Assembly: GCA_030835065.1 (NCBI GenBank)
Contig: JAUQWR010000583.1
Span: 1 to 16,932, forward strand
Length of the DNA stretch: 16,932 bases
Source: Candidatus Kapaibacterium sp.
GTDB lineage: Bacteria; Bacteroidota; Ignavibacteria; Kapaibacteriales; UBA2268
Direction of reading: 5' to 3'
Of this stretch, positions 16,429-16,932 are shown piece by piece. Within the stretch, counting starts at the first letter, position 1. Every line of letters starts with the position of its first letter. The position numbers and the translations under genes are program-made. The notes below the pieces were generated by a model that was given only the letters and a program-made list of their open reading frames with translations, did not search any database and was not told where the DNA came from.

Positions 16429-16932
16429 TATTATCAGATTTTTTTTGATTTTGATCTCGGCTTGTTTCTTTACAGATGCAAGCCTTTATTCTATAGATGA
16501 AAGCAGACCAGTAGAAGTTAGGATGATAAGATCTTATGGCGAAACTGAAGATGCTGCCCCTATTTTGCTTATCAATTCTTCGAAATACAAACCTAGATAT
16601 GGCGAAAACGAAGTTAATATCGAAATTGACGTCAAGGCTAATGTTCCACCCAATCTTTATGTTTTGTTCGTCCATTGCAAACCCGATTGGAGCGAAACAG
16701 AAAATATTTTTTATCAGGACATTGCAAACCAGAGATATAGCAACATTAATTGGTCGAGTGCTACATTTTTGGACTCATGGTATAGCCACAGAGGCAAAAT
16801 TACTGTACCAAATATGTCAATAAAGTTTAAGTATTCCGGCAATTGGAAGGCAAAATTTTATGAATACGGCAGAGATTCTGTATTGCTTGGCGAAGCTAGA
16901 TTTTTTGTAGTTGAGCCTAGAGCAGATTGTTT
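16409..16932 (+). CDS. Type IX secretion system plug-like protein (DUF5103), 3'-truncated by the window edge
   Basis: An open frame runs from TTG 16409 to the window edge (174 codons). Read from that TTG the protein begins MKKYKNNIIRFFLILISACF, a good Sec signal peptide; the first in-frame ATG (16522) lies well inside the mature protein, so TTG is the likely start. The mature part resembles the N-terminal domain of the T9SS plug family: PILLINSS, LYVLFVHCKPDW, YSHRGKITVPN, KYSGNWKAKFYEYG and a closing EARFFVVEP match the family's HCdaDW, YtHY..fPN, SGNY and RFmV landmarks. In Flavobacterium the plug closes the periplasmic side of the SprA translocon when it is idle. The assignment rests on recalled family motifs, not a search. 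Its start overlaps the preceding beta-barrel gene by 20 bases. Confidence 0.7.
   Translation, partial: MKKYKNNIIRFFLILISACFFTDASLYSIDESRPVEVRMIRSYGETEDAAPILLINSSKYKPRYGENEVNIEIDVKANVPPNLYVLFVHCKPDWSETENIFYQDIANQRYSNINWSSATFLDSWYSHRGKITVPNMSIKFKYSGNWKAKFYEYGRDSVLLGEARFFVVEPRADC

Noticed and set aside
16403..16675. 90-residue minus-strand open frame at the right edge
   Set aside because: It is antisense to the plug-like gene, whose plus-strand translation has a signal peptide and family motifs.
1..16932. A new defence, mobile or biosynthetic system
   Set aside because: No transposase, integrase, toxin-antitoxin pair, nuclease-helicase cluster, CRISPR array or biosynthetic assembly is visible; the genes are housekeeping and envelope functions of even composition.

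Overview
The window is an AT-rich chromosomal segment from a member of the Bacteroidota / Ignavibacteriota / Kapabacteria (FCB) group. The main reasons are a partial gene at the right edge whose product resembles the type IX secretion system (T9SS) plug protein, a system restricted to that group; a bacillithiol ligase (BshC); several small outer-membrane beta-barrel proteins; a patatin fused to POTRA and beta-barrel domains; and mostly missing Shine-Dalgarno sequences, with two genes instead preceded by a TAnnTTTG-type -7 element. I cannot name the species. The coding is dense, no gap exceeds 300 bases, and I see no rRNA, tRNA, IS element, prophage or CRISPR array.

Layout. 1-896 (+): 3' part of an unrecognised gene, closed by a hairpin terminator. 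943-2699 (-): an outer-membrane beta-barrel protein followed by a translationally coupled FAD oxidoreductase of the L-2-hydroxyglutarate oxidase family. 2889-6082 (+): dnaJ, a small lipoprotein, and an NtrC-type sigma-54 response regulator. 6094-10652 (-): four tightly packed genes in the order RNase HI with a C-terminal extension, Tat-exported DUF1460 amidase-like protein, acylphosphatase, and patatin-POTRA-barrel protein. 10916-11497 (+): a small three-helix membrane protein with an unusual TTG start, facing a strong bidirectional terminator. 11570-13204 (-): CTP synthase. 13354-14028 (+): peptidyl-tRNA hydrolase, whose 3' end overlaps that of bshC (13983-15617, -). 15754-16932 (+): an outer-membrane beta-barrel protein and the overlapping, truncated T9SS plug-like gene.

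How it fits together. Much of the window is ordinary housekeeping: protein folding, CTP synthesis, recycling of peptidyl-tRNA and low-molecular-weight thiol synthesis. The rest is cell envelope: two beta-barrel proteins, a lipoprotein, a patatin-barrel exporter-like protein, a periplasmic amidase-like enzyme and a secretion component. I do not find a convincing new defence, mobile or biosynthetic system. The points most worth a second look are the T9SS plug-like gene that starts at TTG inside its neighbour, the extended RNase HI and its overlapping operon, and the odd 5' region of the membrane-protein gene at 10916.
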